From assembly GCA_024695625.1 (NCBI GenBank), contig JAILHV010000247.1, positions 1-39,241 of the forward strand: a stretch of DNA of 39,241 nucleotides, written 5' to 3'. This DNA is from Treponema sp. (lineage in GTDB: Bacteria > Spirochaetota > Spirochaetia > Treponematales > Treponemataceae). This document shows, piece after piece, positions 35,573 through 39,241 of this stretch. The position numbers and the translations under genes were made by a program. The stretch's first letter is position 1, and each line of letters starts with the position of its first letter. Below the pieces are notes generated by a model that saw only the letters and a list, made by a program, of their open reading frames with translations, was not told the DNA's origin and did not search any database.

Positions 35573-38500
35573 TTAATACAATTGCTCCAGTTTTTCCTTG
35601 ATGAATTCGCTCTTGCTCTTTAGGTCTATTGCCCCGGTCTGGAGCAGCAGGCGGTTGGGCTTTTGGGGGTCGAGTTTTATGCGGCTGGAGTTTGCCTTTA
35701 TGAGCTTTAAAAGCTTGTCTATGCTGATTTTTGCAACTTCGCCGAATTCGATTGTGGCAAGGCCCTTCTTTTCTTTTAGGGACGTTATGGAAAGCTTGTT
35801 GCAGAGGATGCGGATTTTTGCAAGGCAAAGCAGGCTGTTTACTTCGTCCGGCAATGGGCCAAAGCGGTCAAAAAGTTCTGCCATGACGGTGTTGAGCTCT
35901 TCGTCTGAGCCTACTGATGCTATGCGCTTGTACATTTCCATTTTTGTCTGCGCTTCCCCTATGTAGCTGTCCGGTATGAAGCCTGAGTATTCAAGTTCGA
36001 GAAGGACTTCCTGCGGGGCGTGCCAGTCACTGTTGGAAAGCCTTTCTATGGCGTTGTTTAAAAGCGTAAGGTACATTTCAAAGCCTACCGCATAGACTTC
36101 CCCGCTCTGATCTCTTCCCAAAAGGTTTCCTGCCCCTCTAATTTCCATGTCTTTCATGGCGATTTTGAATCCTGAGCCAAGTTCCGTAAAGTCTGAGATT
36201 ACCTGAAGCCTTTTCATTGCAACTTCGCTTAGGGCCTTGTTTTCCGGGTAAAAAAGGTAGGCATAGGCCTTTCTGTCGCTGCGGCCAACCCTTCCCCTTA
36301 GCTGGTAAAGCTGGCTTACTCCGTACATGTCTGCCCGGTCTATGATGATTGTGTTTACGTTGGGGATGTCTATGCCGTTTTCTATTATTGTTGTGGCTAC
36401 GAGTATGTTGAAGGCTCCCATCTTAAAGCGGCGGAATTTGTCGTCAAGCTCTTCGCTGGTCATCTGCCCGTGGGCTACTTCAATCATCATCTCTGGAACT
36501 ATGTGCTCCAGGCGCAGTCTTGTTTCTTCAAGGGATTCCACCCGGTTGTGAAGGTAGAAGACCTGCCCGCCCCGCTCCGTTTCCCTTCTTATGGCAAGGG
36601 CTACTTTTTCGTCCGAGAATGCCTCGATTGCGGTTTCTATGCTCTGCCTGTTCTGTGGGGGTGTTGTTAAAAGAGACATGTCCCTTATCTTTAGGAGGCT
36701 CATGTGCAGGGTGCGTGGAATTGGTGTTGCGCTTAGGGCAAGACAGTCAATGTTTGTTTTTATGACCTTTAGCCTTTCCTTGTCCTTTACGCCGAACCTC
36801 TGTTCCTCGTCTATTATCAGAAGGCCCAGGTCCTTGAACACTACGTCCTTTTGCAGGATTCTGTGGGTGCCGATTAGAATGTCTACCTGCCCTTCCCTTA
36901 GCTTTTGAAGGGTTTTCTTTTGTTCCGCCGGGGAAACAAAGCGCGAAAGCTGGGCGATTTGCACCGGGAAGTTCTTGAAGCGTTCCGAACAGTTTTCGTA
37001 GTGCTGTTCTGCAAGGATTGTTGTTGGGGCAAGGAATGCCACCTGCTTGCCACCCATAACCGCCTTGAAAGCGGCCCGCATTGCTATTTCTGTCTTTCCG
37101 TAGCCAACGTCTCCGCAGACAAGACGGTCCATGGGAACTGCCTTTTCCATGTCTGCCTTGATGTCTTGGGTTGCGGCAAACTGGTCCGGGGTGTCTTCGT
37201 AGGGAAATGCCGCTTCGAATGCCGACTGCCACTCGCCGTCTTTTGGGAAGGGATAGCCCCTTGAGGCCGTGCGTTTTGAATAAAGGTCTATTAGCTTGTG
37301 GGCAATTTCCTCTACCTTTTGCTGAACTTTTGCCTTTCTTGCGCTCCAGCTCTTGGAACCTATCATGTCCAGACGGGGCTTTTCGTTTTCGCTTCCAATG
37401 TAGCGCTGGACCATGTTCACCTGCTCTATTGGAACGAAGGCAAATTCTTCCCCTGCATATTCAAGCTTTATGTAGTCGCGCTCGGTTCCCATGGCCTTTA
37501 CGCGCTCAATTCCCTTAAAAAGACCAATTCCGTAGTTTACGTGGACAACGTAGTCTCCAGGATTGAGTTCCACAAAGGTGTCTATAGGCTTGTATTTTCC
37601 CTTGCGCAGCGATTTTGGGGCTGCCCTTTTGTTTCCGAATATCTGGTTCTGCTGTATTACAAGGATTTTTTCATCGGCAACGGAGAATCCTTCCGTGATT
37701 GCGGCGGGGATTACGTGTACCGGGAAAAGAGAGTTGTCTTGCACTTCCAGGTAGTCTTTTACGACTTCCTTTATGCGAAGGGACTGGTTTGAGTTGTCCG
37801 CAAAGATAAAGATGTGCCAGCCTTCGTTTTGCAGGCTTGTCAATTGCTCCTTAAAATAGTTTATGTTGCCAAAGAAGCTCTGGGAAGCTTCGCAGTTTAT
37901 GCTTAGCTCCGTCTTGCCCTTCTTTTCGATTGTGTCCAGTGTGCGGAACATTATGCTTTTTTCGTGCATATATATAGAAGAAAAATCAAAAAGCATTGCT
38001 TCTGGGGGGAATACCGGCAAGTGCTGCCTTTCCTTTCTGTAGGAAAGCGTGTATTCGTTCAGGATTAGCTTGTCTGCGTTCAGCATCCTGTCAAAGTCGT
38101 AGTAGAAGACTGTTGTACCGCTTTTGATGTAGTCTAGTATGCTGTACTTTTTGTCCCACAAAAGGCCGTAGAAAAGCTCTTCCCCCTCGCTCTGGCGGTT
38201 AACGGCAAGTTCTGTAAGAATTCTTTCCTTTTCCTTTCTGGATTCTTCTGTAAATGCAAGGTGAATGCCTTTTTCCGCATGGTTTGCGATAGTATTTGTG
38301 GCTGGAGATATAGCGGCTTCGCTGCCCTCTTCCTTTTGCCCTGACTTGTTTGTGGCAAGCCCCCTTCTTTGCGCATCAAAAGCTGCATAGTCGTTGGAAA
38401 TGCCTTCTTTGTCTGCTTTTTCCAGTATTTCTTCCAGTTTTGAAGCCAGTTGGTCGGTCCATACAACTTCCTTCATGGGGTAAATTAAGAGTGAATCAAT

Positions 38501-39241
38501 GTTTGCCTTTGATGACTGGGTTTCAGTGTCAAATGTTTTGATCTGGCCGATTGTATCAAAGTCAAATACAAGGCGGTGGCCACTCTCCTCTCCTGGCATG
38601 AAGATGTCCATTACTTCTCCGCGGAGGGCAAATTCTCCTCTTGTGGTTACCCGGGGAACCCTTATGTAGCCTGCATCCGAAAGCTTTTGGCTTAGCGTTC
38701 CAGGTTCAATTTCCTGGCCTTTCCTTAGTGTGAATACAAGTTCACGGAAATATGATGGCGGAGGTAGGGGGGTAAAAAATGCCCTTTGCGTTATGATGAA
38801 GATTCTTGGCCTTTGACCTTTTTTGTTGCCGGTTGCAAGTTTTGCAAGCGTTCCTGCCCTTATTCCGAATACTGACGATCCTTTTGCCGCTGGACGGTAA
38901 GGAGTCATTTCCCAGCCCGGAAGCTGCAGTAGCTCTGCCTTGTCGCCAAGAAGCGTCTCCAGGTCTGTTTCGCATTCATCTGCTTCTTTTTTTGTGGGAA
39001 CAACAATCACAAAGTCTTCCTGTGTGGAAGAAAATTTTCCTTCAAACTGCTCCTCGTGAATCCTGTCTACCCGGCGGCGCTCCATATAGCGGGAGATGAA
39101 GAATGAATTTAGGGAGCCTTTGCAACCCGATATGTCTGCCGGAAATGTAACATCCGAGTCGGCAAGTGTGTTTACTGCTTGTGAAAGAGCTTTCCAAGAA
39201 GCCAAAAGAGGCATAAGATTTTCAGAAACTGTATTTGCAGA
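35573..39241 (-). CDS. mfd: transcription-repair coupling factor Mfd, 5' end probably beyond the window
   Basis: RecG-like helicase motifs GDVGYGKTEIAMRAAFKA, LAPTTILAEQHY, DEEQRFGVKDKE, LSATPIPRTLHMSL, GRVGRSDRKAYAYLF; CarD-like region PGDYVVHVNYGIGLFKGIERV. The frame stays open upstream of the track ATG at 39214 (SANTVSENLMPLLASW). Confidence 0.95.
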   Translation of the reverse strand, partial: SANTVSENLMPLLASWKALSQAVNTLADSDVTFPADISGCKGSLNSFFISRYMERRRVDRIHEEQFEGKFSSTQEDFVIVVPTKKEADECETDLETLLGDKAELLQLPGWEMTPYRPAAKGSSVFGIRAGTLAKLATGNKKGQRPRIFIITQRAFFTPLPPPSYFRELVFTLRKGQEIEPGTLSQKLSDAGYIRVPRVTTRGEFALRGEVMDIFMPGEESGHRLVFDFDTIGQIKTFDTETQSSKANIDSLLIYPMKEVVWTDQLASKLEEILEKADKEGISNDYAAFDAQRRGLATNKSGQKEEGSEAAISPATNTIANHAEKGIHLAFTEESRKEKERILTELAVNRQSEGEELFYGLLWDKKYSILDYIKSGTTVFYYDFDRMLNADKLILNEYTLSYRKERQHLPVFPPEAMLFDFSSIYMHEKSIMFRTLDTIEKKGKTELSINCEASQSFFGNINYFKEQLTSLQNEGWHIFIFADNSNQSLRIKEVVKDYLEVQDNSLFPVHVIPAAITEGFSVADEKILVIQQNQIFGNKRAAPKSLRKGKYKPIDTFVELNPGDYVVHVNYGIGLFKGIERVKAMGTERDYIKLEYAGEEFAFVPIEQVNMVQRYIGSENEKPRLDMIGSKSWSARKAKVQQKVEEIAHKLIDLYSKRTASRGYPFPKDGEWQSAFEAAFPYEDTPDQFAATQDIKADMEKAVPMDRLVCGDVGYGKTEIAMRAAFKAVMGGKQVAFLAPTTILAEQHYENCSERFKNFPVQIAQLSRFVSPAEQKKTLQKLREGQVDILIGTHRILQKDVVFKDLGLLIIDEEQRFGVKDKERLKVIKTNIDCLALSATPIPRTLHMSLLKIRDMSLLTTPPQNRQSIETAIEAFSDEKVALAIRRETERGGQVFYLHNRVESLEETRLRLEHIVPEMMIEVAHGQMTSEELDDKFRRFKMGAFNILVATTIIENGIDIPNVNTIIIDRADMYGVSQLYQLRGRVGRSDRKAYAYLFYPENKALSEVAMKRLQVISDFTELGSGFKIAMKDMEIRGAGNLLGRDQSGEVYAVGFEMYLTLLNNAIERLSNSDWHAPQEVLLELEYSGFIPDSYIGEAQTKMEMYKRIASVGSDEELNTVMAELFDRFGPLPDEVNSLLCLAKIRILCNKLSITSLKEKKGLATIEFGEVAKISIDKLLKLIKANSSRIKLDPQKPNRLLLQTGAIDLKSKSEFIKEKLEQLY

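Noticed and set aside
1-39241. CRISPR array, transposase, prophage or toxin-antitoxin module
   Set aside because: No regularly spaced repeats, transposase motifs, phage structural genes or recognisable TA pair were seen on either strand.

Overview
The window reads as an ordinary, gene-dense chromosomal segment of a Treponema-like spirochaete (inferred from gene content and order; I could not run a search). It carries mostly housekeeping genes: rfbA (partial), an EF-hand membrane protein, RNase Z, an ABC/GldG-like operon, folC, cca, thiamine pyrophosphokinase, an SPFH-like protein, an AroH-type chorismate mutase, a GlgA-like synthase, tRNA-Thr and tRNA-Tyr, an MBL-fold hydrolase, mltG, dnaG, rpoD, a zinc-ribbon protein, RNase P RNA, a TPR protein, mreBCD-PBP2-rodA, a TIGR03960-type radical SAM protein, a lipoprotein, a short A/T-rich accessory patch, a DUF3592 protein and mfd (minus strand, open at the right edge). 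I found no complete, clearly new multi-gene system. The two best leads not explained by the genes are (1) a dispersed GC-rich element present three times between genes (about 2652-2762, 11258-11360 and 34529-34661), with conserved blocks around a hairpin whose sequence changes but whose pairing is kept; and (2) two accessory genes (33168-33566 and 33650-34345) that share a near-identical ~37-nt promoter/leader with a compensatory base-pair change, followed by an acetyltransferase-tail relic and one of the GC-rich elements. Secondary leads include a GlgA-like protein lacking the KxGG lysine, an rnpB with a one-base insertion next to P4 that abuts the upstream CDS, a tRNA-Thr with two stem mismatches, and a possibly leaderless rnz.
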